64,000 nucleotides of DNA, taken from Rhineura floridana (Eukaryota > Chordata > Lepidosauria > Squamata > Rhineuridae). Below the pieces are notes generated by a model. That model did not search any database. It had not been told where the DNA came from and saw only the letters and a program-made list of their open reading frames with translations. The stretch lies in NCBI RefSeq assembly GCF_030035675.1, contig NC_084482.1, positions 225,103,943 to 225,167,942 of the forward strand. The letters run 5' to 3'. Within the stretch, counting starts at the first letter, position 1, and every line of letters starts with the position of its first letter. This document shows positions 23,659 through 32,779 of the stretch, piece by piece. Both the position numbers and the translations under genes were made by a program.

Positions 23659-23768
23659 CTCCCCAAAAAGGGGGATCCCGGGCTTGTAGTAAGTGTCCAC
23701 CCTTTCAAAGGTAATTGTGCTGAGAGTCGTGGTAACTGCGACGGAAGCCGTGCTGGTCAATGCCACCC
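23659..23768 (-). CDS. A2M-family gene, exon equivalent to A2M exon 10
   Basis: This 110-nt exon has acceptor TTGTTTGGCAG and donor GTAAGG. It completes a glycine codon from the previous exon and encodes GVALTSTASVAVTTTLSTIT, then FERVDTYYKPGIPLFGE. That matches A2M KLSFVKVDSHFRQGIPFFGQ, the start of MG4. It joins the 23239-23394 exon in phase 0. Confidence 0.93.
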
Positions 23769-23974
23769 CTGCCAAACAAAAGCGCCATAAGCAAGTAGTG
23801 TCGGTGGGAGAGCGTTCCACTCCTCCTTTCTGCCGCACCAGGCCCAAGCTCTCCAGCAGGCTGCCCTTTTGCAAGCGCTGTGCCTGGCCTCCAGTGCATT
23901 GGAAGCTTGCCGACCAGACTATTTCTCCTTCCACACCAGCAGTATTGTCAACCCTGAACGGCAGCAGCTCGTTC

Positions 23975-24137
23975 CCATCCCGTGCTCCCTGACCCGTTGA
24001 ATGGGAGAGGCCAGGGGCTGGACATGGGTCCTTCTGCGTGCAAAGCGAATGCTCAGCTGCTGGACTATGAACCTAGGAGGCCGCCTTACACTGACTGAGA
24101 CAGACCATTGGTCCATATACCTCTTTGCTGTCCGACA
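23975..24137 (-). mobile_element. tRNA-derived SINE fragment, first part
   Basis: On the minus strand it reads CTTTGCACGCAGAAGGACCC and other SINE phrases shared with 24256-24370 and 24462-24605. The SINE-like sequence appears to be interrupted by the palindromic element that follows. Confidence 0.5.
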
Positions 24138-24255
24138 CTGTTCTTCAACCTTGGGCCTGCAGGTGTTGTCGGACTACAAATCCCATCAGCCCCAGCCAGC
24201 TCAGCCGATGGGAGTCATAGTCCAACAACATCTGGGGACCAAGGGTTAAGAACAG
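24138..24255. mobile_element. Hairpin MITE inside SINE sequence
   Basis: Ends CACTGTTCTTCAACC and GGTTAAGAACAGTG are inverted copies. The interior has GGTGTTGTCGGACTACAAAT and GTCCAACAACATCTGG. It is related to 32780-32924. Target duplication not clear. Confidence 0.7.
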
Positions 24256-24370
24256 TGGCACACACTGACTGGCAGGGGCTCTTCAGAGTCCCAGCCCTAC
24301 CTGGAGATGCTGGGGGTTGAACTCGGGACCTTCTGCATGCAAGGCAGATGTTCTGCCACTGAGCAACAGC
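24256..24370 (-). mobile_element. tRNA-derived SINE
   Basis: On the minus strand it shows a box A-like TTGCTCAGTGGCAGAACATC and box B-like GAGTTCAACCC, with CTTGCATGCAGAAGGTCCC between. The tRNA resemblance is partial and the body is SINE-like, so it is not a tRNA gene. Confidence 0.7.
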
Positions 24371-24461
24371 CCTTCACAGTGGGAACTGTGGCCAATGGGC
24401 CGGAGTCTCTCGCGTAAACTCAAAAAGGGACATTTTCTACAGTAGTTCACAGGAACATAGA

Positions 24462-24605
24462 ACCATTGGTCCACCTAGCACAGTACTGACCCCATCGACT
24501 GGTAATGGTTCTCCATGGTTTCCCAACTGGAGGTGTCGGGGATTGAACTTGAGACCTTCTGAATGCAAGGTAGATGTTCTGCCACAGAGCTACGGCCCTT
24601 CTGTG
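24462..24605 (-). mobile_element. tRNA-derived SINE, second copy
   Basis: Same layout as 24256-24370: CTCTGTGGCAGAACATCTAC and AGTTCAATCCCC on the minus strand, followed by ACCATTACCAGTCGATGGGG. It lies in the A2M intron 71 bp from the exon 9 equivalent. Confidence 0.7.
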
Positions 24606-24675
24606 GCCTTTCCTCGGTCACGCTGCCCTCCCCTCCCATTCTGCACGCACAGCCCTTCTGCTCCATGAAGCCTAC

Positions 24676-24790
24676 CTGTGCCTTCCTCCGTGATTGTGCC
24701 TTCCACCTGGAGGTTCATCACATATCCCTCCCGCTTCAGCTGAAACTCCTTCGTTTTCACCACTCGAGAGAGACAGCCATGCCTGTCCGC
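24676..24790 (-). CDS. A2M-family gene, exon equivalent to A2M exon 9
   Basis: This 115-nt exon has acceptor TTTCCCATGCAG and donor GTAGGC. It encodes ADRHGCLSRVVKTKEFQLKR, then GYVMNLQVEGTITEEGT plus one base. It aligns with A2M LNSHGCxxQQVKTKVFQLKR and LHTEAQIQEEGT in macroglobulin domain MG3. The phase (0 in, 1 out) fits both neighbours. KTKEFQLKR is a particularly clear family signature. Confidence 0.94.
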
Positions 24791-24879
24791 CTGCATGGGA
24801 AACCAGAGAGTCACAGCAGGTTAGCGCTGAGAATGCTTTGGCTGACCACGCCTTCCTTTAGGGATTCTATAAGTCAGGG

Positions 24880-25268
24880 GTCCCCCTTTAGGATGCACAC
24901 CTTAACATGGTGAGGGGGTTTGAGAGTGTCGAAGAAGCTGAGAGCAATGCCATCAGGAGTCTAGACCAAGAGGCTAGACTCCTAGCAGGGGCACCCAAAG
25001 GCAGAATGGTCAAAGCTGAGACACCAGACTAAGATGCATCCAGACTCAGAGGAAGGCAATGGTCAACCAGCTCTGAATATCTCTTACCACGAAAACCCTA
25101 TGAACAGAGTAAAATGCAACACAAGATTGTGCTTGAAGATGAAACCCCCAGGTCAGAAGGCACGCAATGAAGATCTGAACAGGGTGGTTCATGACAGATG
25201 CTCGGAGGTCACTGATTCATAGGGTCGCCATAAGTCATAATCGACTTGAAGGCACATAACAACAAGAA
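24880..25268 (+). mobile_element. BovB LINE with the middle missing
   Basis: The left part (GGATGCACACCTTAACATGG, GAAGAAGCTGAGAGCAAT, GACACCAGACTAAGATGCAT) is the BovB 5' region, also seen reversed at 34890-35155. The right part (AACAGGGTGGTTCATGACAG, GGGTCGCCATAAGTC, CGACTTGAAGGCACATAACA) is its 3' end. Nearly all of ORF2 is absent, so it is an internally deleted copy. Confidence 0.85.
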
Positions 25269-25271
25269 GAC

Positions 25272-25380
25272 AGGGGTTGCCAATGTGGTGACCTCCAGCT
25301 CCCATCCTCCCTGAACATTTGGCAATGCTGGCTGGGACTGATGGGAGCTATAGTCCAAGAACGTTTGGAGATCATCACTT
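25272..25380. mobile_element. Hairpin MITE remnant
   Basis: Contains AGGGGTTGCCAATGTGGTG, GGCTGGGACTGATGGGAGC and ATAGTCCAAGAACGTTTGG, part of the widespread palindromic MITE family seen at 32780 and 24138. Ends are eroded. Confidence 0.55.
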
Positions 25381-25390
25381 CAGCTACCCC

Positions 25391-25610
25391 TGCTGAAAGT
25401 GGTTAAGGTGTTGTACTATGAACTGGGAGACCCGGGTTCAAATCCCCACACAGCCACGAGGCTCACTGGGTGACCTTGGGCCAGTCACTGACTCTCAACC
25501 TCAGAGCAAGGCAATGGTAAACCCCCTCTGAATACCGCTTACCATGAAACCCCTATTCATAGGGTCGCCATAAGTTGGAATCGACTTGAAGGCAGTCCAT
25601 TTCCTTTTGC
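25391..25610 (+). mobile_element. Sauria-type SINE
   Basis: A tRNA-like head has GTGGTTAAGGTGTTGTACTA and box B GGTTCAAATCC. The body has TGACCTTGGGCCAGTCACTG and CTCAGAGCAAGGCAATGG. The 3' end is BovB-like (CATAGGGTCGCCATAAGTTG, ATCGACTTGAAGGCAG), which is the mark of Sauria SINEs mobilised by BovB. Nearly complete. Confidence 0.92.
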
Positions 25611-26004
25611 TGAAAGGGCATCATACTGAGAGCACATCCAAAGGATTAAATTCCACTGGATCTCCCTTACAAGTGCATCTCTTGACTTTACTGAGTCCTC
25701 AGCTCTCACCTTCTTCTCTCTCCTTGGCCCCATCTGCATTATACAGCTAAAACACTATTACACCACTTTCTACAGTCATGGCTTTCTGCAACGGATCCTG
25801 GGAACTGTAGTTTGTTGTAGGTGCCAAGAGGGGACATCCATTTCCCCTCACAGGGCTACGATGCATGGAGACAGGAGGATTAAAAACACAGTTCAGGCTC
25901 TACCTTCTCAGGTTTACAATCTAATCAGGCATCAAAATGAAAGGAGAAGAGGACTGGATCCAGTGTTCCACGCACTTTAGACGCTCACCATTCTCGGGAC
26001 TCAC
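25611..26004. other. A2M intron sequence with a MITE fragment
   Basis: 25745-25905 carries phrases of the GTCAC-end MITE family (CACCACTTTCTACAGTCATG, TCCTGGGAACTGTAGTTTG). Nothing else recognised. Confidence 0.45.
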
Positions 26005-26128
26005 CTCTCCGCTGAACTCTTCACACACGGCCTCCGACTCTGGCCCATAGCAGTGGCCTCTGCCACCGGCGTATGGCTGGCAAACACGAACATTCACCAG
26101 GCCAGGGACAGTCTTCCCATAAGTGTAC
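26005..26128 (-). CDS. A2M-family gene, exon equivalent to A2M exon 8
   Basis: This 124-nt exon has acceptor CTCCAGCTACAG and donor GTGAGT. It encodes (V)YTYGKTVPGLVNVRVCQPY, then CYGPESEAVCEEFSGE. It aligns with A2M [20 protein letters not shown] and SQAFCEKFSGQ in macroglobulin domain MG3. A nearer upstream AG would add two residues (YR). I chose the downstream AG because the join CGVYTYGK then matches the family. Phase is 2 in, 0 out. Confidence 0.93.
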
Positions 26129-26283
26129 CTGTAGCTGGAGACAGCCGCAGCATTGATTGAAAGACAGGATACAGGTGTATAGAGAAGCTCAGAAGATACA
26201 GCCCTTAGCCTACCTCATAGGGTTATCGTGAGGATAAATTGGAGAGGTAGGAGAGCCACCTTGAGCTCCTTGGAGGAAAGGGT

Positions 26284-26432
26284 GGGATGGATGGATGGAT
26301 GGATGGATGGATGGATGGATGGACGGACGGACGGACGGACGGACGGACGGACGGACGGACGGACGGACGGACGGGTGGACGGGTGGAGGGATGGATAGAT
26401 GGGTGGGTGGGTGGGTGGATGGAGGGATGGCT
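26284..26432. repeat. Tetranucleotide microsatellite (GGAT)n (GGAC)n (GGGT)n
   Basis: Pure GGAT repeats (about 26284-26322) turn into GGAC repeats (about 26323-26372), then GGAT/GGGT mixtures to about 26430. Every frame over it is open, giving spurious proteins on both strands. It lies in an A2M intron. Confidence 0.95.
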
Positions 26433-26852
26433 CCAGGAATGCCGGGGCCCTTGGGCATCAGCTTGCCCTGGGCCCCGGCATGTGTACGCATGCACACACG
26501 CACATGGCCCCCACCCCCCCACTTACCTGTCTGCTGTCTTTTACCATTGCCCTTAACAAAGATGGCGGCCACAGTTTTGGTAGTATGGTCGCAGGCTTGC
26601 ACAATTTATAACCTCGACCTTAAAAGCAACAAACTGCTCCTTCTTCACAACCTACTGCTCCTCAGGTAGAGAAAAGGTCTTTTCCCATCACCTGCTACTT
26701 CCTGGTTCTTCTTTAATTGGGCAAGCTGGGTAATTGAACCTATGACTTTTTCCGTACAAAGCACGCACTCTACCAGCAAGATATGGTCCCTCCCCATATC
26801 GCTCCTGCAATATCTCCCTCAGCCACGTGACTAGTGGCAAAACGTGACTCGG
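26433..26852. other. A2M intron sequence with a tRNA-like SINE piece
   Basis: 26700-26800 on the minus strand reads GGTAGAGTGCGTGCTTTGTA and GGTTCAATTACCC, a tRNA-derived SINE head. The rest is not recognised. Confidence 0.5.
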
Positions 26853-27061
26853 GTCACATGCACACTACGCATCTAAAGCACTCTTCTACCACTTTGAAAG
26901 TCGTGGCTTCCCCCAAAGGATTCTGGGGCCTGTGGTTTGTTAAGGGTGCTGACCTCACAGAGTGACAGTTCCCAGCGACCTTAACAAACTACAGCTCCAA
27001 GGATACTCTACAACTGCTGATGTTGCGTAACAGTTCTTTAAATGTATAGTGTGGATGTGAC
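26853..27061. mobile_element. MITE with GTCACAT termini
   Basis: The left end GTCACATGCACACTACGCAT and right end TATAGTGTGGATGTGAC are imperfect inverted repeats, each followed inward by TTTAAAG-like or CTAAAGCAC sequence. The interior has AAGGATTCTGGGGCC and its near-inverse. Same family as 16691-16851. Confidence 0.72.
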
Positions 27062-27109
27062 ATTCGCCTAGTATTGAGACTTAATAGTAAGTCTCCTTGA
27101 ATAAAATAA

Positions 27110-27335
27110 ATAATGGGCTGCCTTCAACTCGATCCCGACTTATGGCGACCCTATGAATAGCGTTTTCGTGGTAAGCGGTATTCAGAGGTGGTTCACCACT
27201 GCCTCCCTCTGAGGCTGAGAGGCAGTGACTGGCCCAAGGTCACCCAGTGAGCTTCATGGCTGTGTGGGGATTCAAACCCTGGTCTCCCAGGTCCTAGTCC
27301 AAGACTCTAACCACTACACCACACTGGCTCTCTTT
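27110..27335 (-). mobile_element. Sauria-type SINE
   Basis: Reverse copy: the BovB-like tail is at the left (TGCCTTCAACTCGATCCCGA, TGGCGACCCTATGAATAG). The body (GGCAGTGACTGGCCCAAGGT) and tRNA-like head (GGATTCAAACCCTGGTCTCC, CTAACCACTACACCACACTG) follow. Near full length. Confidence 0.92.
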
Positions 27336-27339
27336 TAAA

Positions 27340-27500
27340 GCCGCTGCTTTGATGATGATGCTGTTGATTTTATTACCCACCCCTTCACCCTGAGGTCCCA
27401 GGGTGGGTTACATCAGTTTAAAAATGTATCCTTAAAGACATTTTTTAAAACAACTTACAACCATAGACATCACAAATATATATATATATACCACCCTTTC
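27340..27500 (-). mobile_element. LINE 3' tail remnant and TA repeat
   Basis: GATTTTATTACCCACCCCTT and CCAGGGTGGGTTACATCAG resemble an L2-type tail in reverse. A TATATATATA microsatellite follows at about 27476-27491. Confidence 0.55.
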
Positions 27501-27514
27501 CTCCAATATATATA

Positions 27515-27650
27515 TGAAATGAAATGAACTGCCTTCAAGTCAATTCTGACTTATGGGCGACCCTACGAATATGGCTTTCGCGGTATTCAGAAGGGGTTTA
27601 CCATTGCCTCCCTCTGAGGCTGAGAGGCAGTGACTGACCCGATACAGCTC
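27515..27650 (-). mobile_element. Truncated Sauria-type SINE
   Basis: Shows the tail end (CTGCCTTCAAGTCAATTCTG, GGCGACCCTACGAATATGG) and body (GGGTTTACCATTGCCTCCCT, GAGGCAGTGACTGACCC) in reverse, then stops before the tRNA-like head. Confidence 0.85.
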
Positions 27651-27903
27651 ACAGCCACCACTTTATGTCCAGAGCAGCTTCTCAAAATGCAGCCAAACGC
27701 TGCTCCCATTGCAGGACACTTATGCAGACCCACACCTAGGAGGGCTGCAGAGAGGAATACCCAAAGCTGGCGGAGAAATGAGGGCATGGAGTGGGAGAGA
27801 GAGAGCAGGGAGGGGAGGTCAGCTGGTATTGGTAATGTCGTCAAAGTGCTCAGTCCTTCAGTCCCACATCTGAAGGAGAGAAGCCCAGGCTGGTGTCACT
27901 TAC

Positions 27904-27988
27904 ACGCCGCAGACAGTCACTTCTAGTTCCTTGTCCAGAATCGTTATCCTCTTGGATGCCTTCACCAAAACCTCAAATTTCGGCAATA
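27904..27988 (-). CDS. A2M-family gene, exon equivalent to A2M exon 7
   Basis: This 85-nt exon has acceptor CTTTCTGCAG and donor GTAAGT. It encodes (V)LPKFEVLVKASKRITILDKE, then LEVTVCG, plus two bases. It aligns with A2M VLPKFEVQVTVPKIITILEE and MNVSVCG, the MG2 to MG3 junction. LPKFEV is one of the best conserved strings of the family. Phase is 1 in, 2 out and matches both neighbours. Confidence 0.95.
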
Positions 27989-28384
27989 CTGCAGAAAGGA
28001 AAGGAAATGTCAGGAGAAAGGAAAGTCATTTTGCTGGGTCTTCAACTCTCCTCTTTAAGACCCTGGAACAGTCTGTGATCACCCGTTCCTCTGCTGCCCC
28101 AGTAACCATCTTCCCAGTAACATATCAGATCAACCGTGATATGTAAAGAGGTTTATAATCCTGCACATGAAAGTAAAACCCTCAGCTTACAAAGGGCCTT
28201 AATCCTGTGTAAGTGTGCACAGAATTACAGTCAGTCTGCTTATTTATTTATTTTTTGAAAGACCATTAAAGAGAACATCTCCCATCCTTGGCTTTTCCAG
28301 CCAATGCCACGGAGGTCACGCCAAGTCATTCCCAAGGAGAACTTAAAGGCTCGGCTGGTCACCTCTGCTGCATTTTTATTTTGC
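27989..28384. other. A2M intron sequence, no named feature
   Basis: Nothing recognised between the exon 7 equivalent and the 5S SINE. Confidence 0.4.
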
Positions 28385-28612
28385 TGAAAGACACGCCCGA
28401 TCTCGTCTGATCTCATAAGCTAAGCAGGGTCAGGCCTGGTTAGTACTTGGATGGGAGACCGCCTGGGAATCCCGGGTGCCGTAGGCTTAGAGGAAGGCAA
28501 GGGTAAACCACCTCTGAATACCTCTTACCATGAAAACCCTATGAATATATCCAAAAATAGCTTCATAGGGTCGCCATAAGTCATAATGGACTTGAAGGCA
28601 TATAACAACAAA
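28385..28612 (+). mobile_element. 5S rRNA-derived SINE, 5'-truncated
   Basis: Starts within the 5S part (CACGCCCGATCTCGTCTGAT, TAAGCAGGGTCAGGCCTGG, GGGAGACCGCCTGGGAATCC). It continues through CCACCTCTGAATACCTC to the BovB-like end (CATAGGGTCGCCATAAGTC, ACTTGAAGGCATATAACAAC). It serves as the uninterrupted reference for the split copy at 20921. Confidence 0.9.
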
Positions 28613-28669
28613 AGGGGCTATAGAGCCTGCTTTCCTTTCAAACCGGTGCAAAATTCACAAGGGGACTTG

Positions 28670-28760
28670 TTTTTGTCATTAGGTGCCTTCAAGTCGATTA
28701 AGACTTATGGTGATCCTATGAATCAGCAACTTCCAACAGTCTCTGTCATGAACCACTTAT
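28670..28760 (-). mobile_element. BovB LINE 3' end fragment
   Basis: AGGTGCCTTCAAGTCGATTA, TATGAATCAGCAACTTCC and TCTGTCATGAACCAC are the reverse of the BovB terminus found at 33415 and 40455. Confidence 0.8.
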
Positions 28761-28875
28761 AGGGGGAAAATAAATAAATAAAATGTAATCATAAATATGC
28801 CATAACCAGCCCCCTGCCCGGAGTCCTTGCCACCTTGTCCCCGAGCCTGTGTGGGACCTCTCCTTCCTTCCTCAC

Positions 28876-29044
28876 CATATTCGTCCACCTTAAAAGGATG
28901 TGCCACCTTCTTTCCAGAGGCTTTTTTCACCACCACTGTTTAGGTGCCTAGGGGGGACTCTGAGGCGAGAGGGAAAAAGAGCTGGGCCAAGCCCGACGTC
29001 AGCTCCACGTCAGTCCACTGAAACAAGCGGTTCCTCTTGGGGTC
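28876..29044 (-). CDS. A2M-family gene, exon 6 equivalent with an in-frame stop
   Basis: This 169-nt exon has acceptor TCTTCCTTCCAG and donor GTGAGG. It encodes DPKRNRLFQW, LTSGLAQLFFPLASESPLGT, a stop, then TVVVKKASGKKVAHPFKVDE. It matches A2M [36 protein letters not shown] and RTEHPFTVEEF in macroglobulin domain MG2. The stop is TAA at 28942-28940 (minus strand), where the family has tyrosine (TAC or TAT). Everything else, including both splice sites and the reading phase, is intact. Translation would end before the bait and thioester regions. The gene may be a recent pseudogene, a null allele, or the base may be a sequencing error. Confidence 0.93.
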
Positions 29045-29654
29045 CTGGAAGGAAGACACCAGAGAAAAGGGGGTCACGCAAGCCACTCAGGTTAAAAGAA
29101 GGGGATAGGGTACCAGTTGCTGCTGCTCCTGCTGGCTCCAAACGAGACAGGGCTGAGCCCTCTCCGTGCCCAGCAGGCTCTGTGGCTTCTGCAAAGTCTC
29201 ACTGGGCTAATGGCACCATGTAGGGGTTGGCATCCGGGTGGGCGATGTGGCCCTCCAAGCCAGGGTTTTCCATTGGCAATTAACCAGCGATACCAACACT
29301 CAAGAGGGTTTATTTGAAGAATAATGAAAACAAATTCACTCCTGAGGAGACGGAGGAAAGGAGGCAGGCAAAGCCTGCCCCAGTTGGCCCCTACAGTATA
29401 TTTGTAATTTAAAAAGAAGATTTTCCAACCCAATCTCAAAATAGGCAGGGAGGAGGAGTTTGTCAGATCTCCCCAGGGAGCCTCTAAGGGACTAGCTTCA
29501 GCAGGACTGGGGGTCTTCCAGTATGCTTTCTCCACACTCCCTTGCAGCCAGGAGCGGCTCAACTTCCACCCTAACAGGCCACATTCGAGCTCCGTCCCCT
29601 TTAACCTCTTTGTTATTTCATTCTTTCTAAATTCCCTGAGTTTTCTCCTGGTAT
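29045..29654. other. A2M intron sequence, no named feature
   Basis: Between the exon 5 and exon 6 equivalents. No named repeat or exon seen. Confidence 0.4.
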
Positions 29655-30305
29655 CATAGAATCATAGAACAGTAGAGTTGGAAGGGGCCTATAAGGCCAT
29701 CTAGTCCAACCCCCTGCTCAATGCAGGAATCCAAATCAAAGCATTCCCGACAGATGGCTATCCAGCTGCCTCTTGAAGGCCTCCAGTGTCGGAGAGCCCG
29801 CTACGTCTCTAGGTCATTGGCTCCATTGTCTTATGGCTCTAACAGGAAGTTTTTTCTCATGTTGTCGAAATCTGGCTTCCTGCAACTTGAGCCCATTATT
29901 CCGTGTCCTGCACTCTGGGATGACTGAGAAGAGATCCTGGCCCTCCTCTGTGTGACAACCTTTCATGTAATTGAAGAGTGCTATCATATCTCCCCTCAAT
30001 CTTCTCTTCTCCAGGCTAAGCATGCCCAGTTCTTTCAGTCTCTCCTCAGAGGGCTTTGTTTCCAGTCCCCTGATCATACTTGTTGTCCTCCTCTGAACCC
30101 GCCTCAGTTTGTCTGCATCCTTCTTAAAGTGAAGAGACCAGAACTGGACACAGTAGTCAAGATGCGGCCTAACCAGTGCTGAATAGAGGGGAACTAGTAC
30201 TTCACACAATTTGTACTTTAGAGCCTTCTGGAATGGCAGGTCTGAGCTGGCCATCCAAAGATGTTCTGATGCCTGTAGCACCCCCAGTTGGCGCCCCCAC
30301 ATCCC
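29655..30305 (-). mobile_element. CR1 LINE 3' part
   Basis: The terminal phrase AATCATAGAACAGTAGAGTT is at the left. The minus-strand frame reads [49 protein letters not shown] and [11 protein letters not shown], the C-terminal half of CR1 ORF2. It is 5'-truncated and sits in the intron before the 21-bp A2M exon. Confidence 0.94.
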
Positions 30306-30702
30306 CATTCACAACTGACGTGGGAAAATTGGTTTAAGTAGCATAGTCATGGGAGAAGGTCCTAGCTGTGGCCCAGTGGGCAAAATCTCCCTTTTGGCTG
30401 CCCTTAACGGTTTCCCCAAAACTGCTCCCTTAGGCGAATGCCATCCTTTGCTTCCTTGAAGGGTCCCTGCAAAGGGTCTGCAGAAACAGGTGTACTTATA
30501 TGTACACCCCCCCCAAAAAAAACACCCCACCTTCAAAAGACGTGAGTTTGACTTAAGTCATATGCTGCACCTGTGGGCCTCTTAAATTCTTTAATATCAG
30601 GGAAAGGGACTCTGAGTGGGGATGGGAGTGTGGAGCAACATAATGCAGCCATGATGGTATGACGGTCAGAGGTGGGGTGGAGGAGGCGAATGAGCCACGT
30701 AC

Positions 30703-30723
30703 CTGGATGTAAACCAGCGGAAG
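30703..30723 (-). CDS. A2M-family gene, 21-bp microexon (exon 5 equivalent)
   Basis: The seven codons read LPLVYIQ, bounded by acceptor TTGCCTCCACAG and donor GTACGT, phase 0 at both ends. Human A2M has IPLVYIQ as a separate 21-nt exon immediately before DPKGNR. Here the next exon to the left begins DPKRNR, as expected. The match in sequence, length and position makes this call strong despite the size. The preceding exon (A2M KFRVVSMDENFHPLNE region) was not located to the right. Confidence 0.9.
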
Positions 30724-31392
30724 CTGTGGAGGCAAAAGAAAACCTTGGAGGGCAGTGGTACTCAGGGCCGGTGGTGCTCCCCAACCATCATTTGAGAAAT
30801 GCTGGGTTACGCTTTGGGCCTCACAACAAAGACGAAAGTCCCACCCGCCTGTCTACAAAGGATCCACTCCCTACCTGAGCTGGCTGGATGTCGCTCCATC
30901 ATAAAGAGGAGACGCTTCCAGGAATGTCATCACAGGCCCTGTGAGGTGATGGGCACAAACAGTGAAAACAGCCTGCTAATGAACCCTGAGAGAGGGTGGG
31001 CACCAGCACCCCCTTTGCCCACACAGCTGGGGGACCAAGGAAGTGTAAAAAAATGCTTCTCAAATGTGCTGCTATGTTTTCATCTGTGTCTGTGTTGGGG
31101 GTGGGATTGTGTTGTTTAATTTTGTCGTTTATATTTACTCATTTGGGTCCCTTCTCATAAAAGTATCCTGAAGCCATTTCACAACACAAACATCAGTAAC
31201 AATAAAAATACTACACAATTTCACATATAAAAACATATATATAAACAGTTATGTAATTAAAACCACTTTCATATGTTACATTTTCACATGTAAAATCGCT
31301 TTCATGTCCAATGCAGATACAGACTGGGATAAAGATCTCCACTTACAAGGTTTGTTGCAGTGTTTCAATTTCATTCTATTTGTAAACCACCT
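30724..31392. other. No recognised feature
   Basis: Searched on the minus strand for the next upstream A2M exon without success. 31130-31390 is AT-rich with CACATATAAAAACATATATA. Confidence 0.4.
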
Positions 31393-31786
31393 AGAATCAC
31401 AGAATAGTACAATTGGAAGGGGCCTGTAAGGCCATCAAGATCAACCCCCTGCTCCATGGAGGAATCCAAATCAAAGCATCCCCAACAGGGGGCTGTCCAC
31501 CTGCCTCGTGAATGCTTCCAGTGCTGGGGAGCCCACCACCTCCCTCGGTCATTGGCTCCATTGTCATAACACTCTTAACAGTTAGGAAGTTTTTCCTGAT
31601 GCTCAGCCGAAATCTGCCTTCCTGCTTGCTGGGGCTGATGGGAGTTGTAGTTGCTGTGCAAGGCATGCAAGAGGTAGCTGGATACCCACCTGTCCAGTTG
31701 GCTTAAAGTTGGATCCCTGAATTGAGCAAGGAGTTGGACTCTATGGCCTTACAGGTCCCTTCCAACTCTGCCATTCTATGATTCTA
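31393..31786. mobile_element. CR1 pieces in opposite orientations
   Basis: 31393-31625 is CR1 in reverse (AATCACAGAATAGTACAATT, TGTAAGGCCATCAAGATC, TTAGGAAGTTTTTCCTGATG). 31690-31786 is a forward CR1 tail (TTGGACTCTATGGCCTTACA, CATTCTATGATTCTATGA). Between is a short piece of the hairpin MITE (GGGGCTGATGGGAGTTGTAG). Confidence 0.8.
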
Positions 31787-32118
31787 TGAAATTTTGGCAT
31801 AGGTGGCTCTGCGGGGGGGGGGGAGGCCTCTCGGGACCAGTGGCTTGTTTCATCATTCTCCCCACACACACACACGCCCTTTTTTACTGGAAGAAGCGTT
31901 TTACTTGCTTGTCCCTCCTCAGAAATGCCCTTTGCCCCTTTCTGCACTCTGTTGATGCCCCTCAGTAATCCCCCCTGTGTTTTGGGCGTCCACTCGCGTG
32001 CGTGTGTGTGCATATTTTCATTTTATTTTTTATCAGAAATACTTACCATTCACCGTCTCATGATGGTCCAGCAAACCTCTGGCTGCTCCTCAGCAGTGCA
32101 GCCCAGCGGGAGACGGAC
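31787..32118. repeat. Segment repeated inverted at about 49440-49745
   Basis: Shared phrases include AATTTTGGCATAGGTGGCTCT, GTTTTACTTGCTTGTCCCTC, CAGAAATGCCCTTTGCCCC and GCAGTGCAGCCCAGCGGGAG; the other copy reads them on the opposite strand. In both places the segment abuts a CR1 end at the same junction, so this is a copied block and not a chance CR1 neighbour. Confidence 0.75.
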
Positions 32119-32158
32119 AGCTGCCCTCGTCGTCGGGGCCCGCAGGTTCCCCGCAAAC

Positions 32159-32245
32159 ACACCTGAAACACAGCTCAGTGGTAGAACACCTCCTCGGCCT
32201 GTTTTGCCTGGACAGAGGAGGTTTGGATCCGGCACCACCTTCCCC
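32159..32245 (+). mobile_element. tRNA-derived SINE head
   Basis: CAGCTCAGTGGTAGAACACC and GAGGTTTGGATCCGGCACC mimic tRNA boxes A and B. B-box spacing is tRNA-like but no acceptor stem is formed, so it is not a tRNA gene. Confidence 0.6.
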
Positions 32246-32309
32246 CCTCAATAAAATTAAAATGTATTGCTTTTTTTAAAAAGCCATTGTTGAGGGCTGC
32301 CTCCTAAGG

Positions 32310-32775
32310 ACTTTCCCAGAAATGGAGGCTGGGGGTTAACCCTTCCAGAGTCCGACTCTCGGGCGGGGGGGGGGGAGCCTCTCTTGCTTTCGGCAGGAGG
32401 CGAGGGGGTGGACTGGAGACCAGACGGAGGGAGGGGACGGGGGTCTCAAGCTTTGCTCCATACGGAGACAGAAAGATAGGGAGGGCTACTAGTGCCGCGG
32501 GGATCCTCTCGGAGACGACGCACTTTTCCTCTTGCTTTTGCAAAAGTTGGGTGGAGCGGGGGCTCCATTTTTAGCCTGGGGTAGAGTCCATCTCAGGGTT
32601 AAAGACGCAGAGCCCGGACGCCTAAAGAGGCTGCCAACAGGAGGAGGAGGGGTGGGTCAACCACAACACTTTTCTTCCTGCCCCCCCCAATCCACATCCC
32701 CTTCTCTTTGGGAATGGAACATCCCCTCCCACGTGGCTTCACCAGACCCTCGTTCCTGCCTTCCCCTCCCCAATC
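32310..32775. other. GC- and G-rich block, promoter-like
   Basis: Rich in CpG (CCGCGGGGATCC, GGAGACGACGCAC) with long G and C runs. Compositionally like the blocks at 39.5, 51.2 and 54.9 kb, but I could not align it to them. No gene start is identified. Confidence 0.4.
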
Positions 32776-32779
32776 CTCC

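Noticed and set aside
24256-24370. A tRNA gene on the minus strand
   Set aside because: Box A and B likeness only; no paired acceptor stem, and the same sequence repeats nearby with a SINE body.
26287-26669. Repetitive proteins of MDGWMDGW or HPSIHPSI type
   Set aside because: They are translations of the GGAT/GGAC microsatellite.
30885-30950. Next upstream A2M exon on the minus strand (flanked by CTCACAG and GTAGGG)
   Set aside because: The splice-like ends are present, but the frame needed to join LPLVYIQ contains a stop and shows no likeness to the A2M exon 4 sequence.
32040-32170. A coding exon on the minus strand (GNLRAPTTRAAVRLPLGC)
   Set aside because: Part of it lies in the segment repeated at 49.44-49.75 kb, where the frame is not kept.
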